A DNA stretch of 64,000 nucleotides from Mobilisporobacter senegalensis (lineage in GTDB: Bacteria; Bacillota; Clostridia; Lachnospirales; Lachnospiraceae). A program made the translations under genes and the position numbers. The notes beneath the pieces were generated by a model. It was not told the DNA's origin, searched no databases, and was given only the letters and a program-made list of their open reading frames with translations. Positions 54,548 to 62,728 of this stretch are shown piece after piece (the stretch's first letter is position 1; the number at the start of each line of letters is the position of its first letter). The stretch is taken from positions 186,001 through 250,000 of the forward strand of contig NZ_RJVG01000002.1 in assembly GCF_003752155.1 (NCBI RefSeq), written 5' to 3'.

Positions 54548-54571
54548 ATAAAGTGAAACTTGATTCAGGTG
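54548..54571 (+). repeat. 24-bp direct repeat, copy 1
   Basis: ATAAAGTGAAACTTGATTCA plus GGTG is repeated exactly at 54673-54696, 125 bases further on. The two copies frame a segment with two hairpins. Confidence 0.85.
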
Positions 54572-54660
54572 TGGTTTTTAACACATCTGAATCTTAGTTG
54601 AACTTATCTAGGGACGTAGCAGCTGTTATCTCCCACTTTAGAAGTGGGAGTGTTACAGCT
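54562..54660. repeat. Hairpin pair between the direct repeats
   Basis: GATTCAGGTGTG (54562-54573) pairs with CACATCTGAATC (54582-54593) with one G-T. A second hairpin pairs AGCTGT..TCCCACTT (54621-54638) with AAGTGGGA..ACAGCT (54642-54660). The two-hairpin layout recalls the ends of small IS200/IS605-derived elements, but no transposase or TnpB is present. Confidence 0.5.
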
Positions 54661-54672
54661 GGTAGCCATCAG

Positions 54673-54696
54673 ATAAAGTGAAACTTGATTCAGGTG
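54673..54696 (+). repeat. 24-bp direct repeat, copy 2
   Basis: Exact second copy of the repeat at 54548-54571. It ends 18 bases before the ATG of the exporter gene at 54715. The remaining 54378-54547 is AT-rich, with an ATTGTA/TACAAT inverted repeat at 54415-54431 and no ORF. Confidence 0.85.
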
Positions 54697-54714
54697 ATGC
54701 GAGGGGAGAAAACA

Positions 54715-55491
54715 ATGAATTATAAGCTGTTAATGGACATTGCTTTATTGGCGGGAGAAATCATGTTAACAAGTGGAGCGGAAACGTATAGAGTAGAGGA
54801 TACAATGTGTAGAATTCTTAGAATTTCTAATCTTGAAAGAACAGAAGCATTTGTGACAACTACAGGAATCTTCGCAACACTGGATGACATATCCATTGAT
54901 GCGATTACTCTGGTAAAAAGAGTATCTATCCGCAGTACAAATTTAAATCTGATATATTTAGTGAATGATATATCCAGAAAGTTATGCAACGATGAAATAG
55001 ATTGGGTAACTGCATATCAGGAATTAAAAAATATTAATAGAAAAGAACATTATCCGGATATACTTATCTGGATAATGACAGTGGCAACTTCAGCCTTTTT
55101 TTCAGTTGTTTTAGGCGGGGACTGGAAGGATTGCGCCATCTCTGCTGTTAATGGCTTATTTATTGTACTTTGGATGATGATAGCCAAGAAAACAGAAATG
55201 AGCCAATTCATTGTCAATATGATGGCGTCTGTCTTAATCGCGATAAATACTATGATATATGTGAATTTTACAGGAAATCATGCCAATAATGAAATAATCA
55301 TTGCAGGATCGATCATGCCTATGGTTCCGGGGGTGGCAATTACCAATGCGGTAAGAGATACTTTGCAGGGAGATTATATGTCAGGAGCTACCAGAGCAAT
55401 GGAGGCCTTTTTAATTGCCGCATCCATTGCAGTGGGAATTGGTGTGGGACTGGCTTTGTATTCCAATGGGATCGGAGGTAGTCTGTTATGA
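54715..55491 (+). CDS. Threonine/serine exporter, ThrE N-terminal domain protein (DUF1212)
   Basis: A 258-residue protein. The cytoplasmic N-terminal part (about 1-110) begins LLMDIALLAGEIMLTSGAET and YRVEDTMCRIL, characteristic of DUF1212/ThrE. Five or so helices follow, with IIAGSIMPMVPGVAITNAVRD as the conserved membrane motif. Its partner half is the next gene, with which it overlaps by four bases (ATGA). In Corynebacterium the two halves are fused in ThrE, which exports threonine and serine; the substrate here is inferred. The start ATG 54715 was chosen for GGGGAG just ahead; an upstream ATG at 54694 lacks one. Confidence 0.92.
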   Translation: MNYKLLMDIALLAGEIMLTSGAETYRVEDTMCRILRISNLERTEAFVTTTGIFATLDDISIDAITLVKRVSIRSTNLNLIYLVNDISRKLCNDEIDWVTAYQELKNINRKEHYPDILIWIMTVATSAFFSVVLGGDWKDCAISAVNGLFIVLWMMIAKKTEMSQFIVNMMASVLIAINTMIYVNFTGNHANNEIIIAGSIMPMVPGVAITNAVRDTLQGDYMSGATRAMEAFLIAASIAVGIGVGLALYSNGIGGSLL

Positions 55492-55937
55492 TAATACAAA
55501 CAATTGGAGCGCTTTTTGCTACGATTGCACTTGCAATTATCCTGGGAGTGCCAAAAAAGTTTACATTATTGGTTGGGCTGGTAGGCTCGATTGGCTGGTG
55601 GGTATATTTGGCCATGGGAGAAGGAGAAGAACATATAGCCTTTCGCACGTTTATTGCGGCCCTTATAGTAGCCCTGGTATCCCACAGTTTTGCACGTATT
55701 TTAAAAGCGCCGGTAACAGTATTCTTAATTTCCGGTATTTTACCATTAGTCCCTGGAACAGGGATGTATCGTACGGTATATCATTTTATTGCAGGAAATG
55801 GGGCCATGGTAAGTTACTATTTTTCACAGACATTACAGCTGGCAGGAGTAATTGCCCTTGCTATATTTATTATGGATTCAATATTTAGGATATTGCAGCA
55901 GAAGGTTCCCATAAAGAAAAAGAAGAAAGGAATGTAG
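55488..55937 (+). CDS. Threonine/serine exporter, ThrE C-terminal domain protein (DUF3815)
   Basis: A 149-residue membrane protein with about five helices. VSHSFARILKAPVTVFLISG and GILPLVPGTGMYRTVY are the family motifs and mirror the PMVPG motif of its partner. It starts inside the stop of the previous gene (ATGA), so the two are translationally coupled and presumably form one transporter. The C-terminus ends in a basic tail (KKKKKGM). rlmH follows 26 bases later. Confidence 0.92.
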   Translation: MIIQTIGALFATIALAIILGVPKKFTLLVGLVGSIGWWVYLAMGEGEEHIAFRTFIAALIVALVSHSFARILKAPVTVFLISGILPLVPGTGMYRTVYHFIAGNGAMVSYYFSQTLQLAGVIALAIFIMDSIFRILQQKVPIKKKKKGM

Positions 55938-55963
55938 GTTTTATTTGACTTAGAGAGAAAATT

Positions 55964-56443
55964 ATGAAAATTACCATACTTTGTGTAGGAAAAATTAAAG
56001 AGAAATATTTTAATATGGGTATTGATGAATATTCAAAAAGGCTCAGCAGATACTGTAAGTTGGAGATCATTGAAGTATCTGATGAAAAAACTCCTGATAA
56101 TGCCAGTATGGCAGAAGAATTGCAAATTAAGAAAAAAGAGGGCGAACGTTTACTGAAATATATTAAAGATGGGGCTTATGTAATTACTCTTGCGATTGAG
56201 GGGAAAGAAGTGACATCAGTAGAACTTTCTGAAAAGATAGAAAAGCTTGGAATTTCCAGTGAAAGTCATATTATATTTATTATTGGCGGCTCACTTGGAT
56301 TAGATGAAGCCGTTCTAAAAAGTGGGGACTATAGCCTGAGTTTCTCTAAGATGACTTTTCCACACCAGATGATGCGCATGATTTTACTGGAGCAGATATA
56401 TAGAGCTTACCGTATTATACATAATCAGCCTTATCATAAATAA
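55964..56443 (+). CDS. rlmH: 23S rRNA pseudouridine-1915 N3-methyltransferase
   Basis: SPOUT-fold methyltransferase that modifies pseudouridine 1915 in helix 69 of 23S rRNA. The 159-residue length is standard. ITILCVGKIKEKY opens the protein, and the knot region has FIIGGSLGLDEAVL. The C-terminus FPHQMMRMILLEQIYRAYRI ends with NQPYHK, which is diagnostic. The ribosome site is only moderate (AGAGAG before ATG 55964). It is followed by a possible small ORF with a much better ribosome site. Confidence 0.97.
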   Translation: MKITILCVGKIKEKYFNMGIDEYSKRLSRYCKLEIIEVSDEKTPDNASMAEELQIKKKEGERLLKYIKDGAYVITLAIEGKEVTSVELSEKIEKLGISSESHIIFIIGGSLGLDEAVLKSGDYSLSFSKMTFPHQMMRMILLEQIYRAYRIIHNQPYHK

Positions 56444-56459
56444 GTGGAGGAGCAGATTT

Positions 56460-56564
56460 ATGGATCATGCAGGAAAGCCCATGTGCTCCCAATGTGTTCT
56501 TTGTCTGTCGTCACTGTTTGCTAAAATTGTAGTAGACAGCCTAAGAACACGGGAACATCATTGA
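56460..56564 (+). CDS. Possible 34-residue microprotein downstream of rlmH
   Basis: A short frame starts at ATG 56460, seven bases after GGAGGAG, a ribosome site stronger than that of rlmH itself. The product has three cysteines near the N-terminus (MCSQCVLCLSS), then LFAKIVVDSLRTREHH. The first two are spaced CxxC and the third follows CxxC again, so metal binding is conceivable. I recognise no family. It could instead be the leftover start of a deleted gene. It lies 16 bases after rlmH, in the same direction. Confidence 0.4.
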   Translation: MDHAGKPMCSQCVLCLSSLFAKIVVDSLRTREHH

Positions 56565-56600
56565 ACACACAAAAGGGTTTCGCAATCATCTAATATCTTC

Positions 56601-57788
56601 TTATTGAGGCAATCCGGGGCCTGAATCAATAGTCTTTAAATATTCATCCACAAGTGGATCTTTTATGTTATAAATCCGGTACCATTCTTTTGTTTCTACA
56701 TTCTTTGCAGTCTGGCATCTGTTCTTATATAAGAATTTCGTCAGCTGGTAACAATCGATCCAGATTTCGTTCGTACTCTCTTTTTGAGATTCATCAAAGA
56801 TCAGCTGAAGGCCAAAGTGAAGATGAGGGGTCTTGATATTATTGGTATTCTCCTTGGTACTATAGCCGGTGTGGCCAAGATAGCCTATAACGTCTCCTGC
56901 CTGAACGATACTTCCTTCTTTTAAAGACTTATTATATGGAAAGTTTTGTCTAAGATGAGCGTAGTAATAATATCTTTTCTTATCAAAGCTTCTGATACCA
57001 ATACGCCATCCGCCGTATTGATTCCAGCCTAAGGCTTCTACATATCCGGATTCCACTGCTATAATAGGGGTTCCTGTCTGCCCCATCATATCATGGCCCA
57101 AATGTTTTCTGGTAAAGCCATATTCTCTGGAAACTCCAAAATCATCGTAACCGCTGTAAGGGAATCCTTTTGCAATTGGAAGAAATGCTTTGAGCCCATA
57201 TTTCTTTTCCCATTTCTTTTCTTCACTGCCTTCTTCCACTGGAACTTCTATTTCATATTCGCCTACCATACCACCAAGAATAGCAGTATAAGCTTCCAGG
57301 AAGTATTTATAATATTTTAAATCTTTTGTGATACTTTCAAGTGTGTCTTCTTTGTTCTTAAGTTTTTCAGCCAGTGTACTGATATCTTTATTGGCTTTTT
57401 GTGGAAAGTTACCGCCATTTTTAGCAGCTGCATATGCCAGTAATTCAATCCAATTTAATTTAACTTCTGACGTATGGGATTCAACATCATATTTATAAGC
57501 CAGGCTCATTGCAGATTCTGTGGCATTAAAATCCACCCACTTTATGTAATCCTTTTTCTCGGTCTCTGTAGCATTTTCAGTTTCTGTGTTAGTGTTTTCC
57601 TCTGTAGAATTCATTTCAGAATTATCGTCCGTACCTTCCTGATTTGTTTCCATATTTTCGGAATTTTCTGGTGCAAATGTATATGTAGACTTCCAAGCTA
57701 TGTTATGTTGCATTAGTGCAGAAAAAATCACTAATATCAAAACCATCACTGACATAATACTATGTTTTATCGCTGAACTTTTAATCAT
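56601..57788 (-). CDS. Membrane-anchored M23 family metallopeptidase
   Basis: A 395-residue protein with one N-terminal helix (about 10-28), an external acidic Asn/Thr/Glu-rich linker (about 38-68), an all-helical region, then an LytM-type M23 domain. Zinc ligands are His and Asp in HLGHDMMGQ and the last His in PHLHFGLQL, with the catalytic His in YYAHLRQNF. It probably cleaves cell-wall peptide bridges or acts in spore engulfment, where SpoIIQ-like proteins have this layout; the role is inferred. ATG 57788 has GAGG seven bases ahead and is preferred to ATG 57794. Single gene, convergent with rlmH. Confidence 0.9.
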   Translation of the reverse strand: MIKSSAIKHSIMSVMVLILVIFSALMQHNIAWKSTYTFAPENSENMETNQEGTDDNSEMNSTEENTNTETENATETEKKDYIKWVDFNATESAMSLAYKYDVESHTSEVKLNWIELLAYAAAKNGGNFPQKANKDISTLAEKLKNKEDTLESITKDLKYYKYFLEAYTAILGGMVGEYEIEVPVEEGSEEKKWEKKYGLKAFLPIAKGFPYSGYDDFGVSREYGFTRKHLGHDMMGQTGTPIIAVESGYVEALGWNQYGGWRIGIRSFDKKRYYYYAHLRQNFPYNKSLKEGSIVQAGDVIGYLGHTGYSTKENTNNIKTPHLHFGLQLIFDESQKESTNEIWIDCYQLTKFLYKNRCQTAKNVETKEWYRIYNIKDPLVDEYLKTIDSGPGLPQ

Positions 57789-57937
57789 AAACATACCTCG
57801 ACCAAATAACTGTAGTACTATATTATGAATTTAATTCATTCCATATTACAATATAATCAATTATTGAATAAAATGAATGATTAAAACGGAATATTGTTTT
57901 ATTATTTTAATAGTAAAGTCGATTATATTAAAAGATA

Positions 57938-57980
57938 TTGACTAAAAAAAGAAATAAATCTATAATAAAAACGATTCGAA
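57938..57980 (+). promoter_or_regulatory. Promoter and candidate operator of the lacI-type gene
   Basis: TTGACT (57938-57943) and TATAAT (57961-57966) are 17 bases apart. Just after the -10, AAACGATTCGAA (57969-57980) resembles the operators at 59186 and 60123, so the regulator probably represses itself. Confidence 0.65.
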
Positions 57981-58019
57981 TACTTATAAAATTGGACTAT
58001 AACGAAAAGAGGATTATAC

Positions 58020-59033
58020 ATGGCAGCAACAATTAAAGATATTGCCCAAAAGACGGGGTTGGGTTTAGCAACAATATCTTCTTATTTAAACGGTGGGAAT
58101 TTGCGGGAAAAAAATCGGGAAAAAATTGAACAAGCAATAAAAGAATTGAATTTCGAGGTAAATGAAACTGCCAGAGGACTAAAGACAAATAAGACAAAAA
58201 CAATTGGTGTTGTAATACCTGAATTGAACAATGTATTTTGTGCAGAAATAATTATTGAGATGGAAGATATTTTGCGCCAGCATGGATATGCTACGATTAT
58301 TTGTGATTGCCGAACCAACAAAGATATTGAAAAAGAAGCAATAGATTTTTTATATCGAAAGAGGGTGGATGGAATAATTAATATGCCAGTCAATGTGGAT
58401 GGCAATCATTTAAAGTCCTTTATTAAGGCAAAAAAGCCGATTATACTTATTGACCGTAAAATTAATGGTCTGGATTGTGATTGTGTTTTAGTAGATAATT
58501 TAACCGCTGTGAAAGATGCCATAGGAATTTTAATTAAAAATGGCCACTCAAAAATTGGTATCATTAGTGGACCTGAGGAAATATTTACTGCCCAAGAACG
58601 GTTACTAGGATATAGATTAGCATTATTAGAAGCTGGCATTGTGCCAGAAGAACGTTTCATTGCCCATGGTGACTATACTATTCAAGGTGGAATGAAATGT
58701 ATAGAAGAGTTAATAAAAAAGAATCCTGATATGACTGCTGTATTTGTTTCCAATTATGAAATGACCATGGGAACAGTAATAGGGATAAATGAACTTGGTA
58801 TAAAGATACCAGAAAATATATCAGTAATAGGATTTGATAATATTGAATTTGCACGAGCTTGTAAACCTAAACTGGCTATAGTTACGCAACCAACAAAAAA
58901 AATTGGAGTTAATGTTGCAGAAATTATGTTAAATCGAATAAGCGGAAATCCAGAAGATAAAAAAATCCTTAAACTGCAAACAGGCTTTTTGAATGGCAAT
59001 TCAATACAAGAAGTAAAGTTGCCATCTATATGA
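58020..59033 (+). CDS. LacI family transcriptional regulator
   Basis: A 337-residue repressor. The helix-turn-helix is TIKDIAQKTGLGLATISSYL with the hinge helix NETARGLKTNKTKTIGVV. The ligand domain is of periplasmic-binding type, with VFVSNYEMTMG and VIGFDNIEFARACKPKL (dimer interface and sugar site). It precedes an operon for polyol or ketose breakdown, whose upstream regions carry LacI-type palindromes, so it is the likely local regulator. The effector is probably a pathway sugar or sugar phosphate. AAAGAGGAT precedes ATG 58020, and a strong terminator follows. Confidence 0.94.
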   Translation: MAATIKDIAQKTGLGLATISSYLNGGNLREKNREKIEQAIKELNFEVNETARGLKTNKTKTIGVVIPELNNVFCAEIIIEMEDILRQHGYATIICDCRTNKDIEKEAIDFLYRKRVDGIINMPVNVDGNHLKSFIKAKKPIILIDRKINGLDCDCVLVDNLTAVKDAIGILIKNGHSKIGIISGPEEIFTAQERLLGYRLALLEAGIVPEERFIAHGDYTIQGGMKCIEELIKKNPDMTAVFVSNYEMTMGTVIGINELGIKIPENISVIGFDNIEFARACKPKLAIVTQPTKKIGVNVAEIMLNRISGNPEDKKILKLQTGFLNGNSIQEVKLPSI

Positions 59034-59060
59034 TTTTTTTAAGACTAAATATAAAGAAAA

Positions 59061-59109
59061 ATGAGTGCTGATGATACGATATTATGTTGTATCATCAGCA
59101 TTCATTTTT
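59061..59109 (+). terminator. Intrinsic terminator after the lacI-type gene
   Basis: ATGAGTGCTGATGATAC (59061-59077) pairs with GTATCATCAGCATTCAT (59089-59105) with a single G-U, followed by TTTTTA. Confidence 0.88.
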
Positions 59110-59145
59110 ATGTATAAAACATAATCTTAAAAATCATATTTTTTA

Positions 59146-59195
59146 TTGACATCTTTATGTTTTATGATAATATATTGTTATAACCGAAACGTTTC
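59146..59195 (+). promoter_or_regulatory. Promoter and LacI-type operator of the polyol operon
   Basis: TTGACA at 59146-59151 with possible -10 sequences TAATAT (59168-59173, 16-base spacing) or TATATT (59171-59176). The palindrome GAAACGTTTC (59186-59195) lies just downstream, at the expected transcript start, the usual place for a LacI-family repressor. Confidence 0.75.
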
Positions 59196-59220
59196 TATTT
59201 TGAAATTAAGGAGGAAAGTT

Positions 59221-60084
59221 ATGGCATTCGTTACATCGAAACAAATGTTATTAGATGCACAAGCAGGTGGTTACGCAGTGGGTGCATTTAATGTTGAAAA
59301 CATGGAAATGGTGAAAGCAGTAATTGCAGCAGCAGAGGAGCTGCAAGCACCTGTTATGTTGCAAACAACGCCGTCAACGGTGAAATATGGTACATTAGCT
59401 ACTTTTGCAGCACTAGTCTTCGCAGAAGCAAAAAAGGCTAAAGTGCCAGTTGCATTACATCTTGATCATGGGAGTAGTTTTGAATTAGCAGTACAGGCTA
59501 TTAAAGAGGGATATACATCTATTATGATAGATGGCTCTGCTGTTTCTTTTGAAGAAAACATAGAATTAACAAAAAGAGTTGTTGCAGTTGCATCACCAAA
59601 TGACATTCCTGTAGAGGCAGAACTTGGAAAAGTTGGTGGGAAAGAAGATGATCTGGAGGCAGAAGCAGATATTAACACAGATCCGCTGCAGGCGAAAGAA
59701 TTCGTAGAAAGAACCGGTATTAACTCGCTGGCAATTGCAATTGGCACTGCTCATGGTTTTTATGCTGGAACTCCAGTGCTGGATAAAGAAAGACTATCAG
59801 AAATAAAGAAAGTAGTATCAGTACCATTAGTTCTACATGGAGCTTCCGGGTTAAGTGATGAAGATGTACGTGATTGTGTGAATCGGGGAATATGTAAAGT
59901 AAATTTTGCTACCGAATTAAGGGCAGCATATACGGATGGAATAAAACATCTTTTTACTGATAAACCAGATACGATTGATCCAAAGGATCTAGGTAAAGTG
60001 GGAATGGAAAACGTAAAAAAACTTGTTATGGATCGCATGATTGTATGCGGGTGTAACAGTAAAATAAAGAGTATAACTTATTAG
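59221..60084 (+). CDS. Class II ketose-bisphosphate aldolase (tagatose/fructose type)
   Basis: A zinc aldolase of 287 residues that splits tagatose- or fructose-1,6-bisphosphate to triose phosphates. The catalytic Asp and first zinc His are in ALHLDHGSS. Further ligands are Glu in EAELGKVGGKED, His in GTAHGFYAG and His in LVLHGASGL. Length and motifs fit the GatY/KbaY/Fba group. With the neighbouring GatD-like and PfkB genes, tagatose-1,6-bisphosphate is a good candidate. I used ATG 59221 since AAGGAGGAAAG precedes it; the longer frame from 59146 covers the promoter. Confidence 0.92.
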   Translation: MAFVTSKQMLLDAQAGGYAVGAFNVENMEMVKAVIAAAEELQAPVMLQTTPSTVKYGTLATFAALVFAEAKKAKVPVALHLDHGSSFELAVQAIKEGYTSIMIDGSAVSFEENIELTKRVVAVASPNDIPVEAELGKVGGKEDDLEAEADINTDPLQAKEFVERTGINSLAIAIGTAHGFYAGTPVLDKERLSEIKKVVSVPLVLHGASGLSDEDVRDCVNRGICKVNFATELRAAYTDGIKHLFTDKPDTIDPKDLGKVGMENVKKLVMDRMIVCGCNSKIKSITY

Positions 60085-60122
60085 TCCGGTGCCTTTCGAG
60101 GTGCTTATATTATACATATACC

Positions 60123-60134
60123 CGAAACGTTACG
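60123..60134. promoter_or_regulatory. Second LacI-type operator
   Basis: CGAAACGTTACG is an imperfect palindrome sharing AAACGTT with the operator at 59186. It sits in the 60-base gap before the FGGY kinase gene and touches its ribosome site, so it could act as an auxiliary operator or roadblock. Confidence 0.6.
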
Positions 60135-60144
60135 AGGTGATTCA

Positions 60145-61653
60145 ATGAAACAATATTTATTAGGGATAGATATTGGAACAAGTGCTTGTAAGGTAGCAAT
60201 CTTCGATAAATTTGGTACGGTTCTTGCGAGCACGAATGAAGTTTATAATGTATATTATCCCAGGAAAGGCTATGCAGAGCAAAATCCCGATGAATGGTGG
60301 AGTGCAGTATGTAAAGCCATAAAAGAAGCACTAAGTCTAAGTGGCATCCAATCAGATGAAATAGCTGGAATAGGTATTGATGGGCAGAGCTGGTCAGCGA
60401 TCGCTGTTGATCAGGAAGGGAATGTATTAACGAATACGCCAATTTGGATGGACACCAGAGCAAATAAAATATGTGAGAATTTAAATGCTGATATTGGTTC
60501 TGAGAAAATATTTGATCTGGCTGGAAATTCATTACAGCCTTCATATACAACAGCAAAGATTCTTTGGTATAAGGAAAATATGCCGGAAATTTATAGAAAG
60601 ACAGATAAAATTCTGCAATCGAACAGCTTTATTGTCTACAAACTTACAGGTATTATGAGTCAAGATAAATCACAAGGATACGGGTTACATTGTTTTGATA
60701 TGCATCAAGGTATTTGGGATATACGAATGTGTGAAAAACTTGGAATACCCATAGATATTTTACCAGATATATATGAGTGTCATGAAATTGTAGGTGCAGT
60801 AACTAAAAAAGCTGCAGAGGAATGTGGTTTATCAATAGGAATTCCAGTTGTTGCAGGTGGTCTCGATGCGGCATGTGGAACACTTGGTGCAGGTGTAATA
60901 CATCCTGGCGAAACTCAGGAACAGGGTGGTCAGGCAGGTGGTATGAGCATTTGCACTGACACGTATAAAGCAGATAAACGATTGATATTAAGTTACCATG
61001 TAGTTCCAGATCTATGGCTGCTTCAAGGTGGAACAACCGGAGGCGGAGGTGTTATGAGGTGGATTGAGAGGGAACTTGGCGATTATGAAAGAGAAAAAGC
61101 AAAACATGAAGAAAAAAATTTATTTGAACTATTAAATGATATCGCCGAAGATGTGAATCCTTGTTGTGATGGACTTGTATTTTTGCCATATATGGCAGGG
61201 GAACGTTCCCCGATTTGGGATCCAAATGCGAAAGGTGTATTTTATGGATTAGATTTTAGTAAGACCAAAGGCCATTTAGTAAGAGCGGCGATGGAAGGTG
61301 TAGCTTTTTCTATAAAACATAATTTAGATGTTGCAGCCGAGACTGATATCAAAGTAGATACATTATGTGCAATGGGGGGCTCTGCTAATTCGCTGCTTTG
61401 GACACAGATTAAGTCAGATATCATTGGCAAACCATTTATTGTACCAGCATCTGATACAGCAACAACACTGGGTGCCTGTATTCTTGCAGGTGTTGGTGTA
61501 GGAATGTATAAGGATTTTGAAGAAGCTGTTAAGCTGACAGTAAAAGTGAAAAGAAAACATGAGCCAGATATGGAAAAACATGAGCAATATAAAAAAAATT
61601 ATGAGATATATTTAGAACTTTATGAAAAGTTAAAAGAGACAATGCATAAGTAA
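60145..61653 (+). CDS. FGGY family carbohydrate kinase (xylulokinase-like)
   Basis: A 502-residue sugar or polyol kinase. The N-terminal ATPase motif is LGIDIGTSACKVAIFD, followed by GIGIDGQSWSAIAVD and TPIWMDTRA. The catalytic Asp is in VAGGLDAACGTLGAG, and GGSANSLLWTQIKSDI is the C-terminal nucleotide segment. It is closest to XylB-like members, but these include kinases for many ketoses and alditols. With GatD and a ketose-phosphate kinase downstream, it may phosphorylate an imported polyol or ketose (inference). GAGGTGA precedes ATG 60145. Operon member. Confidence 0.9.
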   Translation: MKQYLLGIDIGTSACKVAIFDKFGTVLASTNEVYNVYYPRKGYAEQNPDEWWSAVCKAIKEALSLSGIQSDEIAGIGIDGQSWSAIAVDQEGNVLTNTPIWMDTRANKICENLNADIGSEKIFDLAGNSLQPSYTTAKILWYKENMPEIYRKTDKILQSNSFIVYKLTGIMSQDKSQGYGLHCFDMHQGIWDIRMCEKLGIPIDILPDIYECHEIVGAVTKKAAEECGLSIGIPVVAGGLDAACGTLGAGVIHPGETQEQGGQAGGMSICTDTYKADKRLILSYHVVPDLWLLQGGTTGGGGVMRWIERELGDYEREKAKHEEKNLFELLNDIAEDVNPCCDGLVFLPYMAGERSPIWDPNAKGVFYGLDFSKTKGHLVRAAMEGVAFSIKHNLDVAAETDIKVDTLCAMGGSANSLLWTQIKSDIIGKPFIVPASDTATTLGACILAGVGVGMYKDFEEAVKLTVKVKRKHEPDMEKHEQYKKNYEIYLELYEKLKETMHK

Positions 61654-61666
61654 GGAGGAATATAAC

Positions 61667-62713
61667 GTGAAAGCAGCGGTAGTTGTGGCTAATGAAGAGA
61701 TACATTATGAAGATTATAAGGAACCAAAAGTTTTACCTGGTGCTATTAAAGTAAAAGTAGTAGCTTCTGGAATATGTGGATCTGACATCCCTAGAGTATT
61801 ACATAATGGAGTGCATTTTTATCCAATCGTACTAGGTCATGAATTCTCAGGTGATGTAGTAGAAGTGGGTGAAGGAGTTACAAAGATTAAAGTTGGAGAC
61901 AGAGTATCAGGAGCCCCCCTGCTTCCTTGTTTGCAATGTGATGACTGCCAGAATGGTAATTATTCTCTTTGTAAGCATTATAGTTTCATTGGTTCCAGAG
62001 AACAGGGAAGTAATGCAGATTACGTTGTGATACCTGAAAGAAATGCTGTTGTATTTGATAAGAGTATTTCATATGAGCAAGGTGCAATGTTTGAACCATC
62101 AACTGTGGCACTTCATGGGCTATTGCAAAATGATTATAAAGGTGGAGAATATGTTGCTATTTTAGGTGGAGGTACCATTGGTATGTTTACTCTGCAGTGG
62201 GCAAAAATATTTGGTTCTAAAAAAGCGGTCGTATTCGATATAAATGAAGAACGTTTGGAACTGGCAAAAAGACTGGGTGCAGATGAGGTAATCAATACCA
62301 CTGTGGAAGGTTTCATGGAAAAGGCGATGGAATTAACTAATGGTAAAGGGTATGGCTTTGTTTACGAAACAGCAGGAGCGATACCAACTATGCACATGGC
62401 ATTTGAATTAGCAGGGAATAAATCACATGTTTGCTATATTGGAACACCACATACTGAATTATCCTTTACTCCTAAGATGTGGGAGAATATGAACCGCAAG
62501 GAATTTAAATTAACAGGTTCATGGATGTCATATAGTGCACCATTTCCGGGAAAAGAGTGGGAGTTGACAGCTCACTATTTTGCAACAGGCCAATTAAAAT
62601 TTGATCCGGGATTTATCTATAAAAAATATCCAATGAGGGAAGTCTCGGAAGCTTTTGGGTTATTTAAAGAACCTGGCAATATAAAAGGTAAAATATTATT
62701 GATGAATGAATAG
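61667..62713 (+). CDS. gatD: Zinc-dependent alcohol dehydrogenase, galactitol-1-phosphate dehydrogenase-like
   Basis: A 348-residue medium-chain dehydrogenase. Catalytic zinc ligands are Cys in SGICGSDIPR and His-Glu in GHEFSGDV. The structural zinc has four cysteines in CLQCDDCQNGNYSLC. The NAD site is ILGGGTIGMFTLQWAK. GSDIPRVLHNGVHFYP and the late segment GSWMSYSAPFPGKEWE match GatD, which oxidises galactitol 1-phosphate to tagatose 6-phosphate. A sorbitol- or other polyol-specific relative is possible. GTG 61667 is the start, with AAGGAGG upstream, 13 bases after the kinase gene. Confidence 0.88.
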   Translation: MKAAVVVANEEIHYEDYKEPKVLPGAIKVKVVASGICGSDIPRVLHNGVHFYPIVLGHEFSGDVVEVGEGVTKIKVGDRVSGAPLLPCLQCDDCQNGNYSLCKHYSFIGSREQGSNADYVVIPERNAVVFDKSISYEQGAMFEPSTVALHGLLQNDYKGGEYVAILGGGTIGMFTLQWAKIFGSKKAVVFDINEERLELAKRLGADEVINTTVEGFMEKAMELTNGKGYGFVYETAGAIPTMHMAFELAGNKSHVCYIGTPHTELSFTPKMWENMNRKEFKLTGSWMSYSAPFPGKEWELTAHYFATGQLKFDPGFIYKKYPMREVSEAFGLFKEPGNIKGKILLMNE

Positions 62714-62728
62714 TTGGGAGGTCACAAA

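Noticed and set aside
55415-55888. A 157-residue plus-strand frame overlapping both ThrE-type exporter genes
   Set aside because: It lies wholly within two well-supported coupled genes in another frame, is rich in Trp, Tyr and Cys in a way unlike real proteins, and has no ribosome site.
59146-59220. 25-residue N-terminal extension of the class II aldolase
   Set aside because: The extension is encoded by the promoter and operator region; the ribosome site and family start both place the ATG at 59221.
60110-60556. A 148-residue minus-strand frame opposite the FGGY kinase
   Set aside because: It is antisense to conserved kinase motifs, has low-complexity Leu/His/Tyr composition and no ribosome site.
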